This document shows positions 26,897 to 35,516 of a DNA stretch of 64,000 nt, in pieces. Origin of the DNA: Aliivibrio_A sp016764915. GTDB taxonomy: Bacteria; Pseudomonadota; Gammaproteobacteria; Enterobacterales; Vibrionaceae. A program made the translations under genes and the position numbers. The stretch is from the NCBI GenBank assembly GCA_965224595.1, contig OZ245058.1, forward strand, positions 2,914,001 to 2,978,000. Reading direction: 5' to 3'. The stretch's first letter is position 1, and each line of letters begins with the position of its first letter. The notes below the pieces were generated by a model, which did not search any database, had not been told where the DNA came from, and saw nothing but the letters and a program-made list of their open reading frames with translations.

Positions 26897-28027
26897 TTAG
26901 GTCGGGGAGTTGAATGTCTTAGTCACTTCTTGATATATTCCCCATCCATCAATCGTATCGTTGAAGTGTTTCTCTTCTAGGAATAGCCGCTCTAGCTCAT
27001 CAATTTTATGTTTGCATCTAACGGCTTGATATAGAATTTTAGATTCATCGCGTAAGGTGTCTGCTTTGTCATTAATAAACTCCAAAATTTGCTTGTTCAC
27101 AGGTTGCTTTAGGTGTGATAGCGCTAGCAAGTAATACAGGCGTCCTCCTATATTGTGTTGGTAATGCAAATCGTCTGTTGGAGCTTCTTCATGGTAAGTA
27201 ACGACGTCTTTATATTCTCCAGCCTGAAAGGCTTTTTGTATTAGTACCTGCCTCAGGGGGTTAGCTTCTCCTTTCTCTGATTCCTTAACATAAGCTTGGT
27301 AAATTGCTTTGTTGTCGTCACCCAAGAACTTATCGACCTGCCAGTAACTAAGCTTGCTTATTGCAAACTTTTTACTGATTAAGTTGCGATTGAAATACGC
27401 CTCGATGATTTCAACGCTTACGGTCTCCATTGATTCTATTAAGGCTAAAGAATCCTCAACTTCATCAAGATAGAAAAGCACAAAAACAAGCATATCTCTC
27501 CTGCAAGTAACTTTGCTGTCCTGAATTAAAGATTTGATAAACTGCCAGTCTTGAAATGTAAAGTCTGAAAAGCGATTGCTGCGGTAGCTCAGGTTATCTA
27601 TTGTGCGGCCTAAGTGCTCAAATTCATTGTTTTCATAATCGAGTTTTAATGATGTGATGCATGAATTCGTATCATCATCTGTTATGAAAAGTCCCCAATG
27701 GGCGTGAGCGTTGTTTGGGTTTAGTTTTATAGCGTGTCGATAGAAGCAGGCTGGTATGTGTTGCTCATTGAATGAGCTGTAAATCTTATTGGCGGTATCC
27801 CCAAGGTAGCAGTAGGCAGACGATTCATCTCCGTGTCGTGAAGTTACTTCGGCAATAACATCTTCAAAGCATTCTTGCTTTAGATATTGGATGAAGTAAT
27901 AAAACCCTAGATACCATTCATTCTCATGGGACTGCCAACAGTTATCTAGAAAAGTTAGCTTCGAAAAATCTTGGTTTTTAATCCAATTGATTATCTTTTT
28001 ATCATCAATGTTTCTCATGTCATCCAT
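26897..28027 (-). CDS. TPR-like helical repeat protein, first gene of a two-gene unit
   Basis: A 376-residue, mostly helical, acidic protein of unknown function. One segment, ACFYRHAIKLNPNNAHAHWG, is a good tetratricopeptide repeat; several others (GDTANKIYSS, LLALSHLKQPVNKQI) are weaker. No enzymatic motif, signal peptide or membrane helix is seen. It would act as a protein-interaction scaffold, perhaps with the DUF2971 protein encoded 23 bp downstream, whose N terminus is also repeat-like. The ribosome site before the ATG at 28027 is weak. Confidence 0.72.
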   Translation of the reverse strand: MDDMRNIDDKKIINWIKNQDFSKLTFLDNCWQSHENEWYLGFYYFIQYLKQECFEDVIAEVTSRHGDESSAYCYLGDTANKIYSSFNEQHIPACFYRHAIKLNPNNAHAHWGLFITDDDTNSCITSLKLDYENNEFEHLGRTIDNLSYRSNRFSDFTFQDWQFIKSLIQDSKVTCRRDMLVFVLFYLDEVEDSLALIESMETVSVEIIEAYFNRNLISKKFAISKLSYWQVDKFLGDDNKAIYQAYVKESEKGEANPLRQVLIQKAFQAGEYKDVVTYHEEAPTDDLHYQHNIGGRLYYLLALSHLKQPVNKQILEFINDKADTLRDESKILYQAVRCKHKIDELERLFLEEKHFNDTIDGWGIYQEVTKTFNSPT

Positions 28028-28395
28028 TCTTTAAATCGCTTGTTATTATCAATATTATGCAGAACTAACGGGGTCATGTTTTGCCTTTTACTAACTTTTC
28101 AAAGTTACTAACACACTTCTGTCCATCAACGTGGCAGAGGACCTTTGCTGACAAGAGGCGGCATACTCGTACTATCAGCCTACGTCACTAGTACCTCTGT
28201 ATGTCTTAGGTTGGGTGTTACTAACTCGGATCATCCCATATTACATACACAAACTTTCAAACAACTCTACACCTCTACCGTACTGCACTTCAAAAATCAC
28301 CTGTGGTTCGATAGTTATGTTAGTTGGTAGTAGGCATCCGGCATTAGCGGCTAGCAATATTCGATGATATTCCTTCAGTATTTCAAAGGAGTTTT
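28028..28395. other. Gene-free stretch in the accessory island
   Basis: I see no convincing gene. A 61-codon plus-strand frame at 28145-28330 lacks a ribosome site and has unlikely composition. AACTAAC near 28064 and GTTAGTT near 28318 are inverted, but do not fit the integron consensus (the base after GTTAG should be a purine). Confidence 0.4.
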
Positions 28396-28773
28396 CTAAT
28401 GAAGGAACATAGTACTGTCAACTCTATCCACATGGGCAATCACTTTATCCCTTAGAACTTTCATATGTTGCCAATGGATTTTCCACTGAGCATTAGTGCC
28501 AAATACTCTCTCGATAATTTTTTGAAACTCGTCATGTGATCCTTCAGGTAACGTTCTCTTCCAATGTAGATTGTCGGATGTGCTGCCAAAAATATGGCAC
28601 CAGTTTAGAACTGATTGTTCATAATTGTTGAAGTTAGATAGTTGAAAAAACAGCTGTTCAGGTTGCGTCCACCTAGGTGATTTGTCTTCATTCCAACCAG
28701 CTTTATAATAAGCAAAATTCAAAGAAAACATTCTGCAACATTCTAATGCTTGTGCAATATCCTTACAGTGCAT
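28396..28773 (-). CDS. Small HEPN-like protein, unknown
   Basis: A 125-residue protein that appears all-helical. Near the C terminus is VLRDKVIAHVDR, where R108 and H114 give an R-x5-H motif with a polar residue after the arginine. This is the catalytic signature of many HEPN ribonucleases found in toxin and abortive-infection proteins; it could also be a non-catalytic relative. The N-terminal half contains aromatic residues (W27, W35, W58, H70-W71). A strong ribosome site (AGGAAGGGAAG) precedes the ATG. It stands alone, with no obvious antitoxin next to it. Confidence 0.72.
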   Translation of the reverse strand: MHCKDIAQALECCRMFSLNFAYYKAGWNEDKSPRWTQPEQLFFQLSNFNNYEQSVLNWCHIFGSTSDNLHWKRTLPEGSHDEFQKIIERVFGTNAQWKIHWQHMKVLRDKVIAHVDRVDSTMFLH

Positions 28774-28984
28774 TTATCTTCCCTTCCTAAAATGAGATTA
28801 CTAATTAGAGCTTTTCTATACTAGAAATAATGTGAAGATCATCGAATTATGTAAAAGCTCTAAATAGCGGTAGTTAAATTTAAGTTCAATCCAGCTCTGA
28901 CAAACTTTGGGGCAGAGACGAGTTACGAGAACCACCCATTCGATAGCTCACCAGCATCAGTCCACCAATGGAATCTTTACTGAT

Positions 28985-29236
28985 TTAATGGCTTGTGCGG
29001 CTTGGTCCCTTACGCACTAAGTCTTGACCTGTTTGGAATACTTCTTCAGTAATCCAGCGTGAGAGTAATAGTTGATGTTTATCATCCAGTACTGCCACAA
29101 ATCGACGGCCATCTTTATTACTGGTTGCCATCGCCAACCCTGCGACATTCGTTAAACCCAAACCACCATTTTCTATTGCAGTAATGAAGGCTTCTAAATC
29201 TTTTAGGTTTGTGATGGTGTCTGCGTCATTGTTCAT
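28985..29236 (-). CDS. Hypothetical small protein
   Basis: An 83-residue frame encoding a soluble, mixed-composition protein (NLKDLEAFITAIENGGLG, RRFVAVLDDKHQLLLSRWI). I recognise no family. The sequence has plausible coding character, and the ATG at 29236 is preceded only by a weak AGAG site. Last minus-strand gene of the accessory stretch. Confidence 0.5.
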   Translation of the reverse strand: MNNDADTITNLKDLEAFITAIENGGLGLTNVAGLAMATSNKDGRRFVAVLDDKHQLLLSRWITEEVFQTGQDLVRKGPSRTSH

Positions 29237-29540
29237 CTGTATATCTCTGTTGGCTAAATTGATAATGGCGAAATGTTGCGATATTTACCTTTTTAATGCA
29301 ACTGTCGATTTGAAATTATTATGGAGACATTGCCATTACCGCGGCAACATTGTGTGATTCAGGTTTACTTTATGACATATGTGAATGGTGAGGCGCTGAA
29401 CAAGCACTACGATAGCTATGAAGTTAATTTCATAGTGTTGAGCCAGTGAGGTGGATATGCTCTTGATGTTACTGAATTAGAAATCAACTTTTCTGTATTG
29501 CTCTCTGATTTTATTTATAAACAGCGACTATAAGGAAATA
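29237..29540. other. Spacer with a possible 42-residue frame
   Basis: Between the 83-residue gene and the hydrolase. A plus-strand frame at 29321-29449 starts with ATG and encodes METLPLPRQHCVIQVYF followed by MTYVNGEALNKHYDSYEV and a short tail. It looks more protein-like than chance but has no Shine-Dalgarno sequence; it may be a fragment. The last 50 bp probably hold the hydrolase promoter. Confidence 0.35.
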
Positions 29541-30530
29541 ATGATGCTAATTATTACAAACAGAAATATCAATAAATCCAATTTCAAAGAGGGTATTGGT
29601 GATCATGAAGCGTTTGGTGATGGAGTGAATCTAAAAGGCCTTAATGAAGTTCGACTTGCTCATGCAGAAAAAAAGGGCGGTCAATGGCAAGTTCGCCTGG
29701 TTAAAGAGCCTTCAAAGATTACTGCGAATAATATCCCATCGAAAAAAGTGTTTGCTGAGATGCGTGAGCGGTTAACTTTAGGAGGAAAAAATGGGGTCTT
29801 TTTTGTTCATGGCTTTAATCAGAGTTTTAAGAAAAATTTAGAGAAGTCTTTAGCGATAGAAAGAACCTACGGTGTGGAAGTGATCGCTTTTTCATGGCCC
29901 TCGAACCCGGGTGGATTTAAAACCAAAGAGTATCGACAGGCCAAACGACACGCTTTGGCTTCCATCGGCGCTTTAGATGCAACGCTTGAAAAAATGGGTG
30001 CCTATTTAAAAGTTCCGTTTAACAAACAAGCGTTAGAAGCGTGTGATACTAAATTTACCCTAATGACATACAGCCAAGGTAACTTCCTGTTCCAAAACTA
30101 TGTCACTAATGCTCGGTATGAGGATGAAACCTCTCTATTTGATAATATCGTATTGTGCCAAGCCGATGTAGATAATGAATGTCACTCACAATGGGTCGAT
30201 CAAATCCAAGTGGGAAAGAGAGTCTACATTACGATCAATGAAAATGATTATGTCCTTAAATGGTCAGACGCGAACTTTCAAAAAGCTCGCCTAGGTAGAA
30301 CAGCGCAGGATCTAAATGCCTCGAAAGCACTCTATTTTGACTTTACCTGTGCGCCTGATGTTGGTAATACTCACTGTATTTTTTACAAGAATAAAAAAGG
30401 TGCATACTGGCCAGAGAGCAGCCACATCGTTAAGCTCTTTTTTGATGCCGTTTTGAATGGCAATAGAGGTGAGGAGGTGCCAAACCTTCGTTATAACAGT
30501 AATAAAAACAGTTATTACTACCCCCTTTAG
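29541..30530 (+). CDS. Alpha/beta hydrolase, DUF900-like
   Basis: A 329-residue predicted alpha/beta hydrolase. GVFFVHGFNQSF (residues about 86-97) supplies the oxyanion-hole region, and TLMTYSQGNFLFQNYV carries the nucleophile serine in a Y-S-Q-G elbow, close to the DUF900 group. An aspartate in LCQADVDNEC and a late histidine (SSHIVKLF) could complete the triad. No signal peptide, so it is probably cytoplasmic. An AAGGA site lies before the ATG. Substrate unknown. It precedes the RES-Xre pair by about 100 bp but has a separate promoter between. Confidence 0.8.
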   Translation: MMLIITNRNINKSNFKEGIGDHEAFGDGVNLKGLNEVRLAHAEKKGGQWQVRLVKEPSKITANNIPSKKVFAEMRERLTLGGKNGVFFVHGFNQSFKKNLEKSLAIERTYGVEVIAFSWPSNPGGFKTKEYRQAKRHALASIGALDATLEKMGAYLKVPFNKQALEACDTKFTLMTYSQGNFLFQNYVTNARYEDETSLFDNIVLCQADVDNECHSQWVDQIQVGKRVYITINENDYVLKWSDANFQKARLGRTAQDLNASKALYFDFTCAPDVGNTHCIFYKNKKGAYWPESSHIVKLFFDAVLNGNRGEEVPNLRYNSNKNSYYYPL

Positions 30531-30571
30531 AGGCAGGAATTAGGCGAAGCACATCTTTACTTATTATAATC

Positions 30572-30598
30572 TTGAACTCATCAATCATGTGATATACT
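30572..30598 (+). promoter_or_regulatory. Probable promoter of the RES-Xre operon
   Basis: TTGAAC (30572-30577) and TATACT (30593-30598), 15 bp apart, resemble sigma-70 -35 and -10 boxes. Transcription would begin near 30605, just past the ATG at 30603, which supports the internal ATG at 30630 as the true antitoxin start. Confidence 0.5.
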
Positions 30599-30629
30599 TT
30601 TAATGTATCAAGTGATTGTTGGAGTTAAT

Positions 30630-31073
30630 ATGTCTGTCGTTCATTCGTTTAAACCCGTGGCGAAAAAAAATGATTTTTGGCATCAGGTTGGATTTCCATC
30701 TCGTGGGGTCAAATTACACAATGCGTTACATGAGGGGTTACCTTTTTCGGTCTATTCTAAACTAGCAGAAATATCAGGACTTGAAAAAGCAGAGCTGGCT
30801 AATGCAGCTACGATCCCGAGTGCCACACTGAGTCGCCGATCAAAGCTAGGTAGGTTCAATAAAGAAGAGAGCGACAAGTTATACCGGTTCGCTGAAGTGT
30901 TTAAGACTGCTGCAGATCTATTTGACTCGGACTATGTCAGTGCAACCCAATGGTTAAAATCTCCCGTTGTGGGGCTAGGCAATAAGCGGCCCATCGATAT
31001 GCTCTCTACTTCGGCAGAAACGGAAGCGGTATTAGACCTTATTGGACGTTTGGAGCACGGTGTCTTTTCATGA
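30630..31073 (+). CDS. Xre-family antitoxin of a RES-Xre toxin-antitoxin system
   Basis: A 147-residue antitoxin (MbcA/ParS/Xre type). The N-terminal part has a helix-turn-helix (YSKLAEISGLEKAELANAATIPSATLSRR) that would bind the operon promoter, and the C terminus has the DUF2384 toxin-binding region (DYVSATQWLKSPVVGLGNKRPIDML...AVLDLIGRLEHGVFS). The open frame starts at 30603, but the ATG at 30630 has a TTGGAG site at correct spacing. Its stop overlaps the toxin ATG by 4 bp (ATGA), so translation is coupled. Confidence 0.93.
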   Translation: MSVVHSFKPVAKKNDFWHQVGFPSRGVKLHNALHEGLPFSVYSKLAEISGLEKAELANAATIPSATLSRRSKLGRFNKEESDKLYRFAEVFKTAADLFDSDYVSATQWLKSPVVGLGNKRPIDMLSTSAETEAVLDLIGRLEHGVFS

Positions 31074-31531
31074 TCACTGCATATCGAATCGTAAGAAAAA
31101 AATGGTCTCAATCTGCATTTGATGGAGAGGGCGCTCGGTTATATGGCGGTCGCTGGAACAGTAAAGGAAAACCATGCGTTTATGTTGCAGGTTCAGAGTC
31201 ACTGGCTATCTTAGAAGTGTTGGTTCATTTACAAAATAGTCAGGCACTAACGCATTATGTATTGCTCAGTATCGAAATAGATGAACAAGAGATGCTGACG
31301 CTGCAAAATGAAGATCTTCCTAAAAACTGGCAAGAGAACCCCGCACCCAGCGACACTTCTGATTTAGGGGATGAGTGGTTAGCGAGCAAGTCCAGTTTGG
31401 CTTTATCTGTGCCATCCACCATCGTTACTCGTGAGCGGAATTACCTCTTGAATGTCAGCCATCCAAGGTTTTTACAGTGTATCAGTAGCATTACGGAACA
31501 CGATTTCACTTTGGATAGCCGATTACTTTAG
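31070..31531 (+). CDS. RES-domain toxin
   Basis: A 153-residue RES-domain protein. The family motif is clear: YRIVRKKW at the start, then GEGARLYGGRWNSKGKPCVYVAGSESLAILEVLVHL, which gives the conserved R, E and S of the name. RES toxins have an ADP-ribosyltransferase-like fold and deplete NAD+ in the cell (shown for several homologues). The antitoxin is encoded immediately upstream, overlapping by 4 bp. Whether it is active here is inferred from intact motifs. Confidence 0.94.
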   Translation: MITAYRIVRKKWSQSAFDGEGARLYGGRWNSKGKPCVYVAGSESLAILEVLVHLQNSQALTHYVLLSIEIDEQEMLTLQNEDLPKNWQENPAPSDTSDLGDEWLASKSSLALSVPSTIVTRERNYLLNVSHPRFLQCISSITEHDFTLDSRLL

Positions 31532-31622
31532 TTTCGTTTCCCCCCTCTTTTTTCACTACTTGCACTTTGAATCATTCATGCCAAAATAAGCATCACTCTG
31601 CGTATAAGCATGGATGTAATCA

Positions 31623-34505
31623 ATGAATTGGTTTAGAAGTAACACACTATCAACAGCTCTGTTAGCTGTATTGGCACCTTTGGGAGTTGCTCAGGCTGAT
31701 CTTGGAAATGTGCCGATTGTTGGTGGTGTGTTTAACTCGGCCGAAGTGCTGAAAAATCAAATCACCAGCTCTTTGTCCTATTCGGCTCAACTGACACGTG
31801 ACGCCGCCCTTTTTACAATAGGAGGGCTGACTCTTGAAGCGTACCTGTTAACCCTACCATTAGACGCTACGACCAAAGCAAAAGTAATGACGCAACTGGC
31901 GGATCCAACCTACTCCATCCCCCTTGGCTATTTTCTTTATCAGTTCTACGATCGTTACACCGGAATCAATGGAGAGGATGAGTTTAAAGCTTACTTAAAT
32001 ACGGTGTATGACCAACAAGTATTAACGGGTTTTGAGCATTCCCTTTTTCAGCTTGGTGATAAAAGCACTGCAGAGCAAACTGAACATGTAAAAGACCAAG
32101 CACACCAAGAGGGGTTAAAAATTGATGGTCACTTTATCGCGGCAATGGTGACCGTTTATGATGCGTTAGTTCAGGTCGGTGAATGGCAAGAGATGGACAG
32201 TTTGCCGAGCGAGTACACCTACCTTACCAAGAGCTCAGAAGACTTAGCGTTGGTTGCGAAAATTCAGCCGATAATTATTGATATGCTGAGTCAATCTGTT
32301 TCAAGTATGGAAGCGGGGGAGATGAAAGGGGCTATCTTGGCCATTGTCGAAGACGATCAGCCTGAAAATCAGCACAAACCGAACAATAAAGCGCAGGCAT
32401 TGAGTGTTACTTTAATTGATTTTGTACGCTTGAACGTATTAAAAGCGTATCGACAATTTGTCTATCAAGATGAGCGGAAAGTGATACTTGATGATTGGCT
32501 TCAACAAGCATTTGATGATAATCCTAATTCTGCCATTGAGTTTTTACAATCTCAGCAAAGCAGACATTTAGCGGTACAGATCACCGTAGACGGATTGCAA
32601 CAAGGGCTGCTTGAGGGCTTGGTGGATCCAGATAAACCGTTTATTCCGTCTGTATATCAAGACCACTTAGACCATCAGAATAACTCAACCTCGGCATCAA
32701 CCACTCGGCCTGAGCATATTCAGAGTGTGAAATTCTTGCAGACACTCGCAGAGCAGAGCTACAAAGACCCTCACTATCTGCCATTTTTTAAACGCTTATA
32801 TCGCGATAGTTACGACTCTATTGCGCGGGTTGGGGTGTCGTCAACGCCTACCATCAGCGTGCGTAATCTACCGATCATCAAGACTGGCGCGAAAGTATCG
32901 GGTGAAAACGGCACTGGAATTCCTAACTTTCATTTTGTGGATAGACAAGAAGACAGAGCGTATTACTTTTTTGGTAATGATGCACTGCAGTTAGATCGCT
33001 TGATGCAGGCCAATAACGTCAAAACCATGTTTGATCGCTTAGTGCATTTAAAAACACTGAACTGCAACGCTCAATATGACTGGAATGCCCACACCAGCTA
33101 CGACAGCTTAGTTAACCTTGGTGCTGGAGAGGCTCAGCGCGATTTTGGTGAGAAGCGATGTGTGCGAGAGCTGAGTGATAGAGCTAAGGTCGAAGTTGAA
33201 TTGACCGCGATGCGCAGTGCCTTAATCACTGATATCAACAGCTATCAGGAGCTTCCGTTTTGGGATTTTTATACAAAACTGACCAAAAAGTGGAAAATTG
33301 AGCAGGATATTACCGATTTTACCCAACTTGATAGTCAAGGAATGCCAGATTACACCTTAATTTATAACCCATGGCCTGATCACTTTGCGCATTTTGTGGG
33401 CCCTTTTAGTGACGAGATCATTATGCCCACTGGTGAGCTGAATCGCCTCGATTACTGGATTGGACAAGTTGAAGCGCAGTACAAAAATGCGGGCGTCTAT
33501 AATCGCACCTTATGGGGAATGGCGGGTGATCACGGACTTGCACCTGTATATGAGACCCTAAATCCAGAGAAAACGATCTTTGAGCCACTGAAAAAACGTT
33601 TGGGTTACCCTCTTGAGATTAAAAAAATATCATCAGATGAAGGTGAAGGGCCGAAGATGACCAATGCACTTAACTATCCAAGCAATAAAGGGATAGATGT
33701 GGTGGTCGCTTCAACGGCGGGAGGGAACTTTATGATGGATCTCTTTAATTCAGCGCAAGGCTGGGCGTCTCAGCCGATCTATCAAGAGTTGACTCAGTGG
33801 ACACCAGTTAACGCGCCAAGTGGTAGCTCGTTGGACATTGTCGCTGAATCTCTGCATTACCTTGGTGATACGCTTGATTACATGGTGGTTCGAGAGCAGC
33901 CGTGTTCAGATCAGAGCTGTAAGGCACGATTAATTGCTAACAGAGATGGAAGCCGTATTGATGAGTGGGTTGAAAAGCAGGGCGATAAATATTACTACAC
34001 GGCAAAAAGTGGTAAAACGTCACTGCTCAATGTGACGGATTTGAACCGCTACCTTACTTCGCCAAAAGCGAATGAACTTGCACTCTTTAAGCAGTTATCG
34101 AGACAGTGCTTAACCGATGCTAAACCTGATGATGTCAACACGTGGTGCAGTGCGGAGCAGTGGCGTGAATTAACGCGTTTTACTGCTCGTCCTGACTCAG
34201 TGGTGCAACTGGCTGAGCTCTATACAGAGTCGAGAGCAGGGACCATTAATCTGTTTCCTCGTGATGGCATTGGTTTTAATACCAAAGTTCCCGGCCGACA
34301 TGCAGGAGAGAGTTACTTTGAAAAAGACGCGTTTATCGGTTTTTGGGGAGTACCCATCAATAATCCGGAAGTGCCACTGACGAGTGAAGCGAATGGCTCA
34401 TTGGCTCCCACACTGTTTGAATACCTGACCGGTGAGCAGGTTATTGCTGGAGAAAATGGCTGGGGTTACCCCTCTTTATTACAAAAGTTGGGTGTCGCAA
34501 AATAG
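31623..34505 (+). CDS. Large secreted alkaline-phosphatase-superfamily protein
   Basis: A 960-residue protein with a signal peptide (cleavage near GVAQA-D). Residues about 25-395 are unfamiliar, mostly helical. From about residue 400 there is an alkaline phosphatase/type I phosphodiesterase core: possible nucleophile threonine in SSTPTISVRN (T408 or T410), metal-site residues in YNPWPDHFAHFVGP (D586, H587, H590), WGMAGDHGLAPVY (D636, H637) and a late histidine in VPGRHAGESYF (H893). Cysteine pairs (EQPCSDQSCK) fit an oxidising compartment. Substrate unknown. The closest named relatives are nucleotide pyrophosphatase/phosphodiesterases. No strong ribosome site is seen. Confidence 0.82.
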   Translation: MNWFRSNTLSTALLAVLAPLGVAQADLGNVPIVGGVFNSAEVLKNQITSSLSYSAQLTRDAALFTIGGLTLEAYLLTLPLDATTKAKVMTQLADPTYSIPLGYFLYQFYDRYTGINGEDEFKAYLNTVYDQQVLTGFEHSLFQLGDKSTAEQTEHVKDQAHQEGLKIDGHFIAAMVTVYDALVQVGEWQEMDSLPSEYTYLTKSSEDLALVAKIQPIIIDMLSQSVSSMEAGEMKGAILAIVEDDQPENQHKPNNKAQALSVTLIDFVRLNVLKAYRQFVYQDERKVILDDWLQQAFDDNPNSAIEFLQSQQSRHLAVQITVDGLQQGLLEGLVDPDKPFIPSVYQDHLDHQNNSTSASTTRPEHIQSVKFLQTLAEQSYKDPHYLPFFKRLYRDSYDSIARVGVSSTPTISVRNLPIIKTGAKVSGENGTGIPNFHFVDRQEDRAYYFFGNDALQLDRLMQANNVKTMFDRLVHLKTLNCNAQYDWNAHTSYDSLVNLGAGEAQRDFGEKRCVRELSDRAKVEVELTAMRSALITDINSYQELPFWDFYTKLTKKWKIEQDITDFTQLDSQGMPDYTLIYNPWPDHFAHFVGPFSDEIIMPTGELNRLDYWIGQVEAQYKNAGVYNRTLWGMAGDHGLAPVYETLNPEKTIFEPLKKRLGYPLEIKKISSDEGEGPKMTNALNYPSNKGIDVVVASTAGGNFMMDLFNSAQGWASQPIYQELTQWTPVNAPSGSSLDIVAESLHYLGDTLDYMVVREQPCSDQSCKARLIANRDGSRIDEWVEKQGDKYYYTAKSGKTSLLNVTDLNRYLTSPKANELALFKQLSRQCLTDAKPDDVNTWCSAEQWRELTRFTARPDSVVQLAELYTESRAGTINLFPRDGIGFNTKVPGRHAGESYFEKDAFIGFWGVPINNPEVPLTSEANGSLAPTLFEYLTGEQVIAGENGWGYPSLLQKLGVAK

Positions 34506-34830
34506 CAGACAAAAAAGAGTGAGAGTTACTTTCAAGAGTGAGCACAAACTCGCGTAAATAGTAATCACGGCCATAAATGGGACGGCAAATTGTATGTTGC
34601 CATCACCTCTTTGTTAGTCGTGGTTATCTATCGGTTTAAAAACGCAATAACTGATCATATTAGCATCGATTTCAAATCATATTACACGTTCGTGTTGGTA
34701 GTCTTTGCCACTCTCTAGTAAGTTTCTATTACCCCACATTGTTACTCCTATTTCAGAAGGTTTGTTTCGTAGATGAAGCAATTACATACACATTCAATGG
34801 AGTTGAAAGAGAACAAGCAAGGAAAACTCA
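34506..34830. other. Gene-free spacer between convergent genes
   Basis: Nothing convincing. A 54-codon plus-strand frame at 34773-34937 lacks a ribosome site and overlaps the end of the DTW-domain gene on the opposite strand, so it is probably a shadow. No clear terminator with a T tract was found. Confidence 0.4.
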
Positions 34831-35514
34831 TTAAACACTCACCCGATCGTTCAGATCTGACTCGGCATGCGTATCACGAGTGTTTACCTCTCCGAGATAT
34901 TGGTGTCCACTTTTATCTGCCTGAAAAACGGTGTTAAATGCGCTGAAGTAGTGGTGAAGATTCTCGGCTTGTTCTGGCATCTTCATTAATGATAACAGCT
35001 CAATGCCTACCTCACAGGTACAATAATTCCCCGCTTGCTGATTACGGCGCAATTGATACTCAGAGAGATGCTTTAGGTCTAAAGATAAACAAGGCAGATC
35101 TTGTAGCCATGGACTTTTACGCAGCATTTTTTTAGCTTCTTGCCAGGTCGAATCCAGAATGATAAATAACTGCTGTTGCGGCTGAATAATTTCTTGTTCA
35201 ACCCGTTGTTGGAATTCGGCACTGCTGGTGGCATCTGGGTGCGGAAAGAGTAACCAAGTCCGTGTGTTGGGATTTTGCGAAGCCGTGATTAGCGCCTCAA
35301 CAGGTTCTACCCGACTCCAAGTATACGTTTGGCAATTGGAGAGGCTGTTTTGCAGCAATCTACCCGTATTGCTCTCTTTATTGAGCTCTTTGGGGTGGCT
35401 GAGGATCGCCAGCTGAAACGCATTGTGAATATCAGGCTGTAAGTGGCAGATACAATTATGGATAAACCCACATTGTAAACAAGCTTCAGTCTGTGCTGGA
35501 TTATCATTTTTCAT
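34831..35514 (-). CDS. DTW-domain tRNA-uridine aminocarboxypropyltransferase (TapT-like)
   Basis: A 227-residue DTW-domain protein. The N terminus has the zinc-like cysteines CLQCGFIHNCIC, and the central motif FIILDSTWQEAKKMLRKSPWL corresponds to the family DxTW segment. E. coli TapT (YfiP) transfers an aminocarboxypropyl group from SAM to uridine 47 of tRNAs to make acp3U. The last 20 residues beyond the domain are low-complexity and unlike TapT. Its start is 2 bp from the stop of the upstream lipoprotein gene, so they are cotranscribed. Confidence 0.85.
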   Translation of the reverse strand: MKNDNPAQTEACLQCGFIHNCICHLQPDIHNAFQLAILSHPKELNKESNTGRLLQNSLSNCQTYTWSRVEPVEALITASQNPNTRTWLLFPHPDATSSAEFQQRVEQEIIQPQQQLFIILDSTWQEAKKMLRKSPWLQDLPCLSLDLKHLSEYQLRRNQQAGNYCTCEVGIELLSLMKMPEQAENLHHYFSAFNTVFQADKSGHQYLGEVNTRDTHAESDLNDRVSV

Positions 35515-35516
35515 GG

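Noticed and set aside
28064..28323. AACTAAC and GTTAGTT as ends of a further attC site.
   Set aside because: The core base pattern is wrong (T where a purine is needed), the distance of about 256 bp is too long, and the arms do not pair.
28145..28330. A 61-codon plus-strand frame in the island.
   Set aside because: No ribosome site, no family resemblance, and composition typical of non-coding sequence.
34773..34937. A 54-codon plus-strand frame starting MKQLHTHSMELKENKQGK.
   Set aside because: No ribosome site, and its second half is antisense to the DTW-domain gene.
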